From contig NZ_VUOB01000002.1 in assembly GCF_008386585.1 (NCBI RefSeq), positions 1-64,000 on the forward strand: 64,000 nt of DNA, written 5' to 3'. Both the position numbers and the translations under genes were made by a program. Positions within the stretch are counted from its first letter, which is position 1, and every line of letters starts with the position of its first letter. Under the pieces are notes generated by a model. The model made no database searches, had not been told where the DNA came from, and worked only from the letters and a program-made list of their open reading frames with translations. Shown piece after piece: positions 43,429-52,569 of this stretch. Source of the DNA: Solihabitans fulvus (GTDB lineage Bacteria; Actinomycetota; Actinomycetes; Mycobacteriales; Pseudonocardiaceae).

Positions 43429-44241
43429 GAGTTGCCGCCCGAGGAAGTCCAGCAGCAGGCGGTCGACCTGCTCGGGCAGCTCCAGGTTGAGCATGTGGCC
43501 CGCGCCGGGCAGATCGACGCGTTCCGCGCCGGGCACCTCGGCCAGCAGGCCGGCGATCGCCCGGATGTCGCTGGAGTCCAGGTCGCCGACCATCGTCAGC
43601 AGGGGAGTGCGCAGCTCGCCGAGCCGGTTGGCCGCGTCGAGCTCCTGCGCCCCGCCGACCATGCCGGAGTGCGGGGTGATGCTCCGCAGGCTGATCTGCC
43701 CGAGGCGCTCCCGCAGCCCGGGGTCGAGCTGGTCGGGGGTGCGCAGCGGGCCGTCCACCCAGGCGCGCAGGAACCACTCCACACCCTGCGGGAGGTCGCC
43801 GGCGGCGAAGAACTGGAACGCCGAGTTCATCTGGCCCAGCGTCACCGGCTCGACGAACGCGTAGCCGGAGATGCCGGGGGAGATCGCCACGAGCGCGTCG
43901 ACCAGGTCGGGGTGGGCGAGCGCGAAGTCGACGGCGATCCTGGCGCCGAGCGAGAGCCCGACCAGCGCCGCGCTGCGCACGCCGAGGCCGGCCAGGAGTT
44001 CGCGCAGGTCCTCGTAGTGCCGGAAGTCGCCGGTCGAGGTGGACGAGCGCCCGTGGTTGCGCGCGTCGTAGCGGATCACCCGGTATCCGGCGTCGGCAAG
44101 CAACGCGAACTGCTCGTCCCACGTCTCCGCCGTCAGCATGCCGCCGTGCAGCAGCACCACCGAGGGGCCGTCGCCGGCCGACTCGTAGTACAGCTCGCCG
44201 TCGGTGACCGGCAGCAGCCCGGTCGCGCGGTCGGTCCCCAT
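43423..44241 (-). CDS. Alpha/beta hydrolase
   Basis: A 272-aa alpha/beta-hydrolase-fold enzyme. [12 protein letters not shown] (oxyanion region), nucleophile GLSLGAR, acid VGDLDSSDI and His in GAGHMLNLE give a complete triad. The sequence resembles pimeloyl-ACP esterase/3-oxoadipate enol-lactonase-like hydrolases, but the substrate is open. The ATG at 44241 starts the conserved part. It is divergent from mshC. Confidence 0.9.
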   Translation of the reverse strand: MGTDRATGLLPVTDGELYYESAGDGPSVVLLHGGMLTAETWDEQFALLADAGYRVIRYDARNHGRSSTSTGDFRHYEDLRELLAGLGVRSAALVGLSLGARIAVDFALAHPDLVDALVAISPGISGYAFVEPVTLGQMNSAFQFFAAGDLPQGVEWFLRAWVDGPLRTPDQLDPGLRERLGQISLRSITPHSGMVGGAQELDAANRLGELRTPLLTMVGDLDSSDIRAIAGLLAEVPGAERVDLPGAGHMLNLELPEQVDRLLLDFLGRQLS

Positions 44242-44362
44242 GCCTCGATTATCGCAGCGACGCCGGGCCGGCGAGTCCGTTTTCACCTGGTCCGCGACAC
44301 CTCCGACGTCCCAACCAGCGGACGGTCTTTCCAGCGCAACCGCTCGGGTTAGGGTCGGACAT

Positions 44363-45601
44363 ATGCAGACCTGGTCATCTCACCCCGTGCCGAGGGTTGC
44401 GGGGCAACCCCGCCCCCTGCGGCTGTTCGACACCTCGGCAGCCGAGGTCCGTCCCACCGCGCCGGGCAGAACCGCCAGGCTGTACGTCTGCGGCATCACG
44501 CCGTACGACGCGACCCACCTCGGCCACGCCGCCACCTACCTGGCCTTCGACCTGGTGCACCGGCAGTGGCTCGACAACGGTCACGAGGTGCACTACGTGC
44601 AGAACGTCACCGACATCGACGACCCGTTGCTGGAGCGGGCCGAGCGCGATCAGGACGACTGGGTGGTCCTCGGCATGCGCGAGACCGCGCTGTTCCGCGA
44701 GGACATGGAGGCACTGCGGGTGCTGCCGCCCCGCCAGTACGTCGGCGCGGTGGAGTCCATCCCCGAGATCGTCGAGGCCATCGGCAAGCTGCTCGCCAAC
44801 GGCGCGGCCTACCGGGTGGACGACGCGGAGTACCCCGACATCTACTTCGACCACGCCGCGGGCGGTCGGTTCGGCTACGAGTCGAACTACGACGAGGCGA
44901 CCATGCTCAGGTACTTCGCCGAGCGCGGCGGCGACCCCGACCGGGCCGGTAAGCGGCACCCGCTCGACGCCCTGCTGTGGCGCACGGCGAGGGATGGCGA
45001 GCCGTCCTGGCCGTCGGAGTTCGGCGACGGCAGGCCCGGCTGGCACATCGAGTGCAGCGTGATCGCGCTCAACCGGCTCGGCAGCGCCTTCGACGTGCAG
45101 GGCGGCGGTTCGGACCTGGTGTTCCCGCACCACGAGTTCAGCGCGGCGCACGCCGAGACGCTGACCGGCGAGCACCCCTTCGCCAGGCACTACTGCCACG
45201 CCGGCATGATCGGGCTTGACGGCGAGAAGATGTCCAAGTCCAGGGGAAACCTGGTGTTCGTGTCGCGGCTGCGCGCCGACCGGGTCGACCCGATGGCGGT
45301 GCGGCTGGCCCTGCTGTCCGGGCACTACCGGCAGGACCGCGCGTGGACGCAGGACGTGCTGGACACCGCGCTCCGGCTGCTGGCCACCTGGCGTGAGGCC
45401 GTGGCGCTGCCCAGCGGTCCTGCCGCGGACGGCGCGGTCGCCAGCCTGCGCGACCACCTGTCCAACGACCTGGACACGCCCAACGCGATCGCCGCGGTCG
45501 ACGCCTGGGCGGCCGAGGCGCTGCTGCGGCGCGGCACCGACGCCGAGGCGCCGACCTGGATCCGCGACGCCGTCGACGCCCTGCTCGGCGTCGAACTGTA
45601 G
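44363..45601 (+). CDS. mshC: Mycothiol ligase MshC (L-Cys:GlcN-Ins ligase)
   Basis: A 412-aa class I CysRS-like ligase, the normal MshC length. The HIGH-like site is [18 protein letters not shown], zinc ligands include YVCGIT and the GWHIECS region, and KMSKSRGN is intact. [10 protein letters not shown] at the N-terminus is specific to MshC. It activates cysteine with ATP and joins it to GlcN-inositol, the third enzyme of mycothiol synthesis. The ATG at 44363 lies just after a TAGGGT -10-like box. Other mycothiol genes are not in the window. Confidence 0.96.
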   Translation: MQTWSSHPVPRVAGQPRPLRLFDTSAAEVRPTAPGRTARLYVCGITPYDATHLGHAATYLAFDLVHRQWLDNGHEVHYVQNVTDIDDPLLERAERDQDDWVVLGMRETALFREDMEALRVLPPRQYVGAVESIPEIVEAIGKLLANGAAYRVDDAEYPDIYFDHAAGGRFGYESNYDEATMLRYFAERGGDPDRAGKRHPLDALLWRTARDGEPSWPSEFGDGRPGWHIECSVIALNRLGSAFDVQGGGSDLVFPHHEFSAAHAETLTGEHPFARHYCHAGMIGLDGEKMSKSRGNLVFVSRLRADRVDPMAVRLALLSGHYRQDRAWTQDVLDTALRLLATWREAVALPSGPAADGAVASLRDHLSNDLDTPNAIAAVDAWAAEALLRRGTDAEAPTWIRDAVDALLGVEL

Positions 45602-45615
45602 ATCCGACACCAGGA

Positions 45616-45646
45616 GCACCCGTCGCGGCACGCCCGCGGCGGGTGC
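45616..45646 (+). terminator. mshC terminator
   Basis: A 13-bp stem with one G-U pair (45616-45628 with 45634-45646), followed by TTCGTCGT, 15 bases after the mshC stop. Confidence 0.8.
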
Positions 45647-46105
45647 TTCGTCGTATTGGCGGCGCGGCGGTACCACCAGTTGGCCGAAGGTCATGGTCTG
45701 TCAACGGTGAAGAAACCTGGTTTGCGCTGTTGGTCAGGTGGGTAACCGTCGAGCGGACAAGTTGACCCTTTCGACGACGGGGCGAACACCCCTAACGTCG
45801 CGGCACGGGAGGATCGGGACTGAGTCGGGCAGTTCGGATTCCGAGGAGGACGCGCGTGACGGTCGAACGGGGTCTGCGGAGGCACGTGGACGGCCCGGTG
45901 TCGTCAGCGACTCGACGTAGCCAAGGACGGCTCCCAGGTCAACGACAGTCGATTCTAGGTTCGGTTGACCACTTCTGCGACGGACGCACCGCCGATCCGT
46001 CAGTCGAGTCGACACTTTCCGTGGAAAGGCTGCCGTTGGCCACCGGGTGACGCCCACGCCGGACGGGCCCGCCACGGTCGACGTCGTGGCGGGTTCGTCG
46101 CTGCC

Positions 46106-46273
46106 CTAGGGGGTGTCCTGCGGATCTTGTTCGATGGGAGTCGGGATCGAGGTGGTTCCTGGTGGTGCCGCCGGGCCGGCCTCATACCGGGTTGTATTTG
46201 GGTGGTTCGGCGGTGCCGCCAGGGGCCGCCTCGGCCCGGCTAGCGCGGACAAGATCCACGGGACGCCCCCTAG
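46106..46273. mobile_element. MITE-like element with IS5-type ends and CTAG target duplication
   Basis: Terminal inverted repeats of 21 bp (46110-46130 and 46249-46269) match with 3 mismatches and begin GGGGTGTCC. The 160-bp body is flanked by CTAG on both sides (46106-46109, 46270-46273), as a 4-bp target duplication. There is no open frame inside. Sequence of the ends resembles IS5-family elements of actinomycetes, so it is probably mobilised by a transposase encoded elsewhere. Confidence 0.8.
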
Positions 46274-46438
46274 TTCTCTTCTGTGACAGAGCCTTTCCCC
46301 TTCGGGCAACGTTTTGGAGCCTTGTGCTGGGGTGGCGAACGCGATTTCATCGCCAGGCCGGGCGGAATGATCTGGGCCCTCCCGTACGCCTCGCTCCGGT
46401 GCGTTCGACGGGTCGGGCACGCCCAGGAGGGGACGGGT

Positions 46439-47767
46439 ATGACATCCGGCGGACATCCCGCGCGGTCGCCCAGTTTCCTCGTCGCGCTGCTGCGCCGAGG
46501 CGCCCCGGTGATCGCGGCGACCCCGGACGACCTGCCCGACCGGGCGGTGGATCCGACGCCGATGCCGGGCTGGCAACGGATCTCGATGATGTCGGTCGCG
46601 GCCGAGGCGGCCGTGGCCGACACGCTGCTGATGCGCGCGTGCCGCTACGTCGTGCTCGTCCCGCTGCTGTACCGGATCGCGGTGCTGCCTCCCGTGCTGC
46701 TCGCGTTCGTCTCGGTGCACGGTCTGGCCGACATCGCTCCCGTGCTGGTCACGGCCGTGGTTTCGGTGCTGCTCAACGTGTTCGGGGCGGCGTGGGTGCT
46801 GCGCGTGACCGGTTTCCGCGATCGCGTCGCCAGGGTGCTGCTGTCGCTGGACGCCGCCGTCGCCCTGCTGCTCAACCTGGTGGTGAGCGCGACGATGCCG
46901 GCCGCGTCGCACGGTGCGGCGACCCAGGTGTCGTGGACGTACCTGATCGGCTCCGTCGGGCTGTGGACGCTGGCCTGGGGCGTGCCGGCCGGCGTGGCGC
47001 TCGTCGCGGCCAGCGTTCCGCTCCAGGTGGCCATGTCCTGGTCCGCTGGCGACGCGGTGCGCTACGGGTTCGCCGCGACGCTCGGCAACACGCTCGAGTT
47101 GGTGGTCGCGATGGTCACGGCCGTCGGCGGGCTGGTGCTCGTCGGCCTCGGCAGCCGACTGGCGCTTGGGGTCGGCATCCGCAGGGGCCGCGAGGCCGAA
47201 CGCGCTCGCGCGCAACGGAATCTGCACGACACCGTGCTGCAAACCCTTGAGGTGCTGGCGATGTCGCTGCCCGGCGACGCGGAGCACGCGCCGGAACGAC
47301 TGGTCGAACTGCGCCGCGTCGCCCGCGCCCAGGTGCTGCAACTGCGGCGCAGCCTGGACGAGTCCGCCGACGGAGCGACCCCGTCCAGCCTCGGCGAGGA
47401 CCTCGCCGGGCTGGCCACCGAGATGGCGCGGGAGGGGCTGCGGGCCCAGCTCGTGATCGCCGATGTGGACGATGACACACTGTCCGAGGTGCGGCGGCTG
47501 GCGGTGCGCGACGCGGTGCGGGAGGCGTTGCGCAACACCGTGAAGCACGCCGGCACCCTGGAGGTCGTGCTTCGGGTCGAGGAACAGGAAGGCGGCATCG
47601 CGGTGATCGCCCGCGACTACGGCGTCGGGTTTGCCGAGGAGGACCGGCCGCCCGGCTTCGGCATCAGCAACTCGATCGCCGCGCGCCTCGCCGAGGTCGG
47701 CGGGACCGCCAGGGTCGACTCCCGGCCGGGACGCGGCACCAGGGTGACGTTGTGGGTGCCCAGGTGA
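46439..47767 (+). CDS. Orphan NarL-type sensor histidine kinase
   Basis: A 442-aa membrane kinase. Four to six hydrophobic helices (residues about 68-240) precede a HisKA_3 dimerisation helix with QRNLHDTVLQTLE (phospho-His about 263). The HATPase domain shows EALRNTVKHAG, DYGVGF and FGISNSIAARL. No response regulator gene is adjacent. The ATG at 46439 has GGAGGGG 6-7 bases upstream; a longer frame starts inside the MITE flank. Its stop overlaps the pseudo-mycosin GTG (GTGA), tying its expression to the secretion locus. Confidence 0.9.
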   Translation: MTSGGHPARSPSFLVALLRRGAPVIAATPDDLPDRAVDPTPMPGWQRISMMSVAAEAAVADTLLMRACRYVVLVPLLYRIAVLPPVLLAFVSVHGLADIAPVLVTAVVSVLLNVFGAAWVLRVTGFRDRVARVLLSLDAAVALLLNLVVSATMPAASHGAATQVSWTYLIGSVGLWTLAWGVPAGVALVAASVPLQVAMSWSAGDAVRYGFAATLGNTLELVVAMVTAVGGLVLVGLGSRLALGVGIRRGREAERARAQRNLHDTVLQTLEVLAMSLPGDAEHAPERLVELRRVARAQVLQLRRSLDESADGATPSSLGEDLAGLATEMAREGLRAQLVIADVDDDTLSEVRRLAVRDAVREALRNTVKHAGTLEVVLRVEEQEGGIAVIARDYGVGFAEEDRPPGFGISNSIAARLAEVGGTARVDSRPGRGTRVTLWVPR

Positions 47768-48951
47768 GGACACCGGCGGCGCTGGCGGCGGTCGCGCTGA
47801 CGCTGGCCGCGCTCGCGGCTCCGCCGTCCGCGGGCAGCGCCTCGGCGGCGTCCTGTGCCGCGCCGGAACCGGCCGACACCAGTAAGATCGAGACCGCGCC
47901 CTGGCCGCAGCGGCTGTTGGCGCCAAAGGGAATCTGGCCGATGTCGGAGGGCAACGGTCAGCTCGTCGCCGTCATCGGCACCGGCGTGGACGGCGCGAAC
48001 GCGCAGTTCGGGCCCGACCAGGTGCGCCCGCCGATCAGCGCGGGCCAGGAGGCCGCCGAGGTGGGCGACTGCGACGGCCGGGGCACCTTCGCGGCCGGAA
48101 TCGTTGCGGCGAAAGAGGATCCGTCGACCACGTTCACCGGGGTGGCGCCCCGCGCGCAGCTGCTGCCGGTCCGCTACGTGCAGTCGACCGGCGGATCGAG
48201 CCAGGGCGGTGGCGACCCGACCGCGTTGGCGTCGGCCATCACCAAGGCGCGGACGGCAGGCGCGACCGTGCTGTTGGTCGTCGTCCCGGCGACCTCGGTC
48301 AACGACGCGCTGCGGGACGCGGTGAAGCAGGCGCTGGCCGCCGGCGCGGTGATCGTGTCGCCGGCCGTCGGCGCGGAGGCGGGCGTGCAGAGCTACCCGA
48401 CGCAGCTGCCCGGCGTGATCGGCGTCGGCGCGATCAAGGAGGACGGCACGCCGGTGCAGCTGGAGGGCGGCGACACCATCCTCGTCGCGGCCCCCGGCGA
48501 CGACCTGACGAGCACCTCGGCCGGCGCGGCCGGCCAGTTCGGCCGCCGCGCGCACGTGCGGAACCCCGCGTTCGCCGCGGCCTATGTCGCCGGAACGGTG
48601 GCGTTGATGCGCTCCTACCGGCAGCTGCGGCCGGAGGACGTCGCCGACCGGCTCGCGCGGACCGCGGCCCACCCGCCGGGCGGCGGCCACGATCCGCGCC
48701 TCGGCTGGGGGACGCTGAACGCCTACGCCGCGGTGTCCGCGGAGCTGCCGCCCGCCCAACCTGTTGCGGCGAAACCCGTTCCGCAGCAGGGGATCGCGCC
48801 GGCCGCGGCGCCGGTCGTGGCGGCGGGAGAAGGCCGGCTGGCCGGGATACTCACCGTCCTCGGCCTGGTGTTGGCCGTGGCGATCGGTTTCGCCGCAGCC
48901 GCGCTGCGTCGGGGCAGGGCACGAGGTTGGCGGTCCGGCCGGCTGGGTTGA
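47764..48951 (+). CDS. Mycosin-like protein (MycP) with all catalytic residues replaced
   Basis: A 395-aa protein with a signal peptide, subtilisin fold and C-terminal membrane helix (about 363-386), the architecture of type VII mycosins. Each triad position is substituted. The DTG Asp is Gly72 (VAVIGTGV), the HGT His is Arg106 (DCDGRGTF) and the GTS Ser is Ala269 (NPAFAAAYVAGT). The remaining fold motifs are well conserved and the frame is intact, so this looks like a maintained pseudo-protease. In mycobacteria MycP also stabilises the ESX membrane complex independently of proteolysis, a role that could persist. The GTG at 47764 overlaps the kinase stop; an in-frame GTG at 47752 is less likely. 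Confidence 0.85.
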   Translation: MRTPAALAAVALTLAALAAPPSAGSASAASCAAPEPADTSKIETAPWPQRLLAPKGIWPMSEGNGQLVAVIGTGVDGANAQFGPDQVRPPISAGQEAAEVGDCDGRGTFAAGIVAAKEDPSTTFTGVAPRAQLLPVRYVQSTGGSSQGGGDPTALASAITKARTAGATVLLVVVPATSVNDALRDAVKQALAAGAVIVSPAVGAEAGVQSYPTQLPGVIGVGAIKEDGTPVQLEGGDTILVAAPGDDLTSTSAGAAGQFGRRAHVRNPAFAAAYVAGTVALMRSYRQLRPEDVADRLARTAAHPPGGGHDPRLGWGTLNAYAAVSAELPPAQPVAAKPVPQQGIAPAAAPVVAAGEGRLAGILTVLGLVLAVAIGFAAAALRRGRARGWRSGRLG

Positions 48952-49008
48952 TGTCCTTGCGGCGCGCGTCCTGTTGCGCGTCGACGAACGCCGCCAAGGG
49001 TTTCGGGA

Positions 49009-49395
49009 CTATCGCTCCACCACGTCGATGCACGGCGTGGCGCCGCCGACCACGACGTCTCCCGCCCCCGACCGGGCGATGTGCACGCCGAGGTAGCTGC
49101 CGTCCCGGCTGAACTGCGCGGCGACCTCCGCCGGGCTGTCCCGGTTGGTGACCGTCCAGCCGTCCTCGGTCAGCGCGGGGATCACCGAGTCGGCCAGCCG
49201 CTGCGCCGATTCCAGCGTGGCCGGCACCCTGACGTTGTACTCCCAGCGGAACGTCCTGCCAGGCTCTGCCGGGTCGCAGTCGAGACGCTCGTTCATGGTG
49301 ACCGTGGGGCTCGCGCCGAACACCGCCGAGATCCGGTCGGCGACGGCACGCAGTTCGTCGGCGCGGTCGGTGAGCTCGGCGGCGGTGTCGGTCAC
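49009..49395 (-). CDS. Small hypothetical protein of the ESX locus
   Basis: A 128-aa soluble protein, not recognised. A helical start (AAELTDRADELRAVADRISAVFG) is followed by a predicted beta-rich part (WEYNVRVPATLE, GSYLGVHIARSG). No signal or membrane segment. The GTG has GGAGG 7-8 bases upstream. It lies 26 bases downstream of the hydrolase gene in the same direction and could be its immunity or chaperone partner (speculation). Confidence 0.7.
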   Translation of the reverse strand: MTDTAAELTDRADELRAVADRISAVFGASPTVTMNERLDCDPAEPGRTFRWEYNVRVPATLESAQRLADSVIPALTEDGWTVTNRDSPAEVAAQFSRDGSYLGVHIARSGAGDVVVGGATPCIDVVER

Positions 49396-49421
49396 GAGTC
49401 ATCCTCCACAGTGGACAGTAG

Positions 49422-51215
49422 TCACGGTCCGTAGTACGGCGGCGTCGGGTCGGGGACCGGCGGCGGAACCGGCGTGACGATACCGCCGGTGAAGACGCCG
49501 TACATATTCCACCACGCGTCCGAGTGGTAGGTGAAGATGTCGGTGTGCGCGCTCACCCCGTGCAGCGGGTGGCCGTCCGGGTAGTTGCCGGTGACCAGGT
49601 CGGTGACGCCGGGGAACGTGTTCGGGTCGGCACCATGGCCGTAGCCGAGCAGCTGGACGCCCTGGATGTCCCCGATCGGGTCGCCCGGCGCGGTCATCGA
49701 GTAGCGCTGCACCTCGGACTGCGTGTTGTGCAGGTCGCCCGGCGTCCACACGTCGTGCCCCATGCCCGCGGACTCGATGTGCAGCACGCGGTTGGCGTCG
49801 AGGCCGTCGTGCTCGGCGAGCCCGACCACCGCGCCGCCGTAGCTGTGGCCGGCGAAGGTGACCTGGGCGTCGCCGGCGCCCTGCGCGTTGATCTGGTCGC
49901 GCAGCTGGTGCGAGAACGTCGCGAGGTTGGGCGCCATCGCCTCCGAGTAGCTGGGGTCGGCCGCGCCGCCGAGCCCGAGGGACTGCGGGTTGTCCCCGTC
50001 CGCCCAGACCACCATGGCCAGGCTGTGCGTCGGATCGGCCTCGACGAAGCTGCGGCCGTCGGCGGCGTACTTGTCGAAGTTGGCCATGTTCGTGAACGTG
50101 CCGGGCACCAGCACACCCACGTTCTTGGTGTTGCTGTTGATGTCCCCGACCAGCTCGGCGATGCGGCCGTTGCCGGCGGGGTCGAACGCGATGATCTTGC
50201 GATCGTTCTGGAGGATGTCCTGGTAGAGGTCGATGCGCGACTGCGACTTGGCCAGCCGGTCGGCGAGGTCGCCATCCCCGTCGAAGAACCGGCCGAGCCA
50301 CGAGCGGTCGTCGTGCGCGTGCTGCTCGGCGAGCAGCATGGCGTGGTTGCGCTCCTCGGCGGTCAGCGCGTCGGCGATCCTCGGCCGGTTGGCGGCGATG
50401 CGGTCGGCGAACGCGCCGCCGCCCGCGCCGGCTCCGGCCGCGGCGCCCTTGCCGGCCACCGGGGCGACGGTGTCGCCGCCGAGCAGCGCGCGGAAGCCGT
50501 CGGCCACGGTTCGGTCGCCGTGCCGGTAGTTCGCCGCGCCGTTGGTCAGCCCGCCCGACAGCACGCCGAGCCTGCGCAGGTGCGTGTCGAGCTGCTGGCC
50601 GGCCGCCGTCAGCGTGTTGCGGTGCGCGCTCGCGGCCTGCTGGGACTGCGGCAGCCCGCCGAACACATGCGGGGCGAGGGGAGTGGCGTCGAGCCCGGTC
50701 CGCGCGCCGCGCAGCCGGCCGGCCTGCTCGGTGAGGTGCCCGGCCGCGTCGGTGAGCCGCTGCGGGGCGACCCGGTACGCGGCGTGCCCGCCGGCCCCGC
50801 CCGCGGCACCGGCGCCGCCCGCCGGGGGAGTGCCCGTGGCGTGCTGGCTCGCGGTGCGGGCGCGGGACAGGAAGCGCCGGTACTTGCCGTCCGCGTAGGT
50901 CGACCACGGCCCGAAGTTCCTGCCATGGTTGGAGATCGCGTACGCGTGCCTGGCGTTGGTCGCCGGGTCCAGGTTGGCCTGCGCGTCGCGCTGGGTGCGC
51001 TCGGCCGCCGTGCCGTGACCCGGATTGAGCGACCTGATCTGCCACAGCCCGACCGAGGCTCCCCAGGTGCCGTTGCGCAGACCCAGATCGCCCAGCTCGC
51101 CGGGATTGCCACGGGACTCGGCCAGTGCCACCGCGACGGCCGTGTTCAGGGCGTTGCCCCGGAACCCCGCCTGGTAGGCGTACTGGGCGATCTGCTGGTC
51201 GGACAGCGGCGCCAC
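49422..51215 (-). CDS. Three-part protein: lysozyme-like domain + helical region + DUF1023 alpha/beta hydrolase
   Basis: A 597-aa protein. Residues about 1-130 resemble a soluble lytic transglycosylase/lysozyme fold: LNTAVAVALAESRGNP with Glu33 as probable catalytic acid and ASVGLWQIRSLNP. Residues about 145-230 are an Ala-rich helical hairpin of ESX-substrate type. The C-terminal half is a DUF1023 alpha/beta hydrolase with nucleophile GHSYGG (Ser about 455) and His in SAHTDIF, then a Pro-rich tail. There is no Sec signal. Placed in a type VII locus, it is a likely secreted wall/lipid-active effector (inference). The GTG at 51215 has AAGGAG 6 bases upstream. Confidence 0.8.
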   Translation of the reverse strand: MAPLSDQQIAQYAYQAGFRGNALNTAVAVALAESRGNPGELGDLGLRNGTWGASVGLWQIRSLNPGHGTAAERTQRDAQANLDPATNARHAYAISNHGRNFGPWSTYADGKYRRFLSRARTASQHATGTPPAGGAGAAGGAGGHAAYRVAPQRLTDAAGHLTEQAGRLRGARTGLDATPLAPHVFGGLPQSQQAASAHRNTLTAAGQQLDTHLRRLGVLSGGLTNGAANYRHGDRTVADGFRALLGGDTVAPVAGKGAAAGAGAGGGAFADRIAANRPRIADALTAEERNHAMLLAEQHAHDDRSWLGRFFDGDGDLADRLAKSQSRIDLYQDILQNDRKIIAFDPAGNGRIAELVGDINSNTKNVGVLVPGTFTNMANFDKYAADGRSFVEADPTHSLAMVVWADGDNPQSLGLGGAADPSYSEAMAPNLATFSHQLRDQINAQGAGDAQVTFAGHSYGGAVVGLAEHDGLDANRVLHIESAGMGHDVWTPGDLHNTQSEVQRYSMTAPGDPIGDIQGVQLLGYGHGADPNTFPGVTDLVTGNYPDGHPLHGVSAHTDIFTYHSDAWWNMYGVFTGGIVTPVPPPVPDPTPPYYGP

Positions 51216-51246
51216 CGGGGGCTCCTTTGCTTGTCGGGTAAGGAAA

Positions 51247-52569
51247 CTACTCCTCGCCGAGCACTGCGGGCGCCACGATCGCGGACTCGCCCCAGACGTT
51301 CTCGGTCTCCACCAGCCACGGCGGGATCCGTCGTCCGCCGCCCATGTCGCCGCCGCCCATGCCGCCCATCGGCATCATGGGCATCATCGGGCTCATCGCG
51401 CGGGCGCCGCTCGCGGCAGCACCCGCCGCCGCGCCCGCCGCCCCGCCGATCAGGCCGGAGGCCGAGCCCGCCGCGTTGCCGAGCATGCCGGGGGCGGCCG
51501 AGGGGACGTCCCCGGCGGACACGCCGCCGCCACCGACCCCTCCGGACGACATCGCGCCGCCAAGCGACGGCGTCTTCCCGCCGCCAGCGCCGCCGAGCCC
51601 GCCTGCCCCCTCGCCGAGCTTGGGTGAGGCGCTCGGGTTCGCTCCGGTCGGGTTCGCCTGGCCGTCGTCGGCCTTCTTGCGGTTCGCCCAGGACGGCACC
51701 TTCGGCATGAGCGAGCCGAACCGGCCGAACGCGGCGGCCGACGCGGCGGCGAGGCCGGCGGTGAACATGTTGCCGAACAAGGGATTGCCGGTGTTGGGCT
51801 GAGTCGGCAGGCCGGCAGGCCCACCCGGCACGACCGGGTGGGTCGGCAGCGGCAGCGTGGTCGGCCGCCCCGGCCCGCCGGGCAGCGGGGCGCCCGGCGC
51901 CAGGTTGCTGATGATCGGCCGACCCGTGATGCCGCTCGGCCCCGCCGGGGTCGGCTGCGCGCCGGGCGCCGGCACGTTGTCGGCGTTGGGGGACGGCGGA
52001 ATCGCGTCCTCGACCGACGAGTAGTCGCCGGCCAGCGCGTGCATGACGGCGACGGCCTTGGCGTGCGCGTCGTTGGCCGCGACGACCGCGCGCTGCTGAC
52101 TCTGCACGGCGGCCACCGCGCCTGCGTGCTGCTGCTGCAACTGCGCGATGGCCGCTGGCGAGGTGTTGCCGTCCACCTGGAGCGGCGTGGTCGCCAGCGT
52201 CACGGTGGTCGGCGACAGGTCCGGCACCGCGACCGGAGCTGGCATCTGCGCGCGCGCCACGTCGAGGGCGTCCGCCGCGTTGTGGATCAGGTTGCGCATC
52301 GAGAACGCGGTGTCGGCGACCTTGCGGATGCCGTCGGCCAGGTCCGAGATCATGGTCTTGTACTGGTTCGCCGCTCCACCCGTCCAGCCCTCGGTGAAGC
52401 CGGCGAGCTGCGCCTCCAGGCTGCCGGCCTGGTCGTGCAGCTTGCCGCCGGTGGAGTCCCACGCCTCGGCGGCCTGTCGCGCCGTGGCCGGGTTTCCCTT
52501 GTGCAGCATGACGAACAGGTCCAGGTGACTGAACCGGGAGAAGTCCGTGGTGACGTGCCCGCCGGTCAT
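51247..52569 (-). CDS. PPE/WXG-type type VII secretion substrate
   Basis: A 440-aa protein. The first 170 residues are a four-helix-like region with a canonical WXG turn (EGWTGGAANQY). The rest is Pro/Gly/Ala-rich, low complexity, with an M-P-M-M-P-M stretch. It ends in PPWLVETENVWGESAIVAPAVLGEE, a conserved tail in Pseudonocardiales ESX proteins. It plays the PPE-like part, pairing with a short helical partner. The ATG overlaps the stop of the preceding 137-aa gene (ATGA), which is probably that partner. An in-frame GTG 15 bases downstream is an alternative start. Confidence 0.82.
   Translation of the reverse strand: MTGGHVTTDFSRFSHLDLFVMLHKGNPATARQAAEAWDSTGGKLHDQAGSLEAQLAGFTEGWTGGAANQYKTMISDLADGIRKVADTAFSMRNLIHNAADALDVARAQMPAPVAVPDLSPTTVTLATTPLQVDGNTSPAAIAQLQQQHAGAVAAVQSQQRAVVAANDAHAKAVAVMHALAGDYSSVEDAIPPSPNADNVPAPGAQPTPAGPSGITGRPIISNLAPGAPLPGGPGRPTTLPLPTHPVVPGGPAGLPTQPNTGNPLFGNMFTAGLAAASAAAFGRFGSLMPKVPSWANRKKADDGQANPTGANPSASPKLGEGAGGLGGAGGGKTPSLGGAMSSGGVGGGGVSAGDVPSAAPGMLGNAAGSASGLIGGAAGAAAGAAASGARAMSPMMPMMPMGGMGGGDMGGGRRIPPWLVETENVWGESAIVAPAVLGEE

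Larger units (their letters stand above)
45602..46438. other. Long intergenic region, no gene; holds a terminator and a MITE
   Basis: About 840 bp without a credible coding frame. It contains the mshC terminator, a stretch of mixed composition (45690-46100) with short TTGAC-like boxes at 45761 and 45963 but no confident promoter, and the 160-bp MITE-like element before the sensor kinase gene. Confidence 0.7.

Noticed and set aside
36326..45601. A mycothiol gene cluster (GT4 = MshA, PIG-L = MshB, with mshC)
   Set aside because: Only mshC carries family-specific motifs. The GT4 protein lacks the MshA N-terminus and length, and the PIG-L protein lacks MshB features and is coupled to an unrelated membrane protein.
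45734..46075. A 113-codon minus-strand gene downstream of mshC
   Set aside because: Arg/Ser/Pro-rich shadow-like translation, no ribosome site and no domain.
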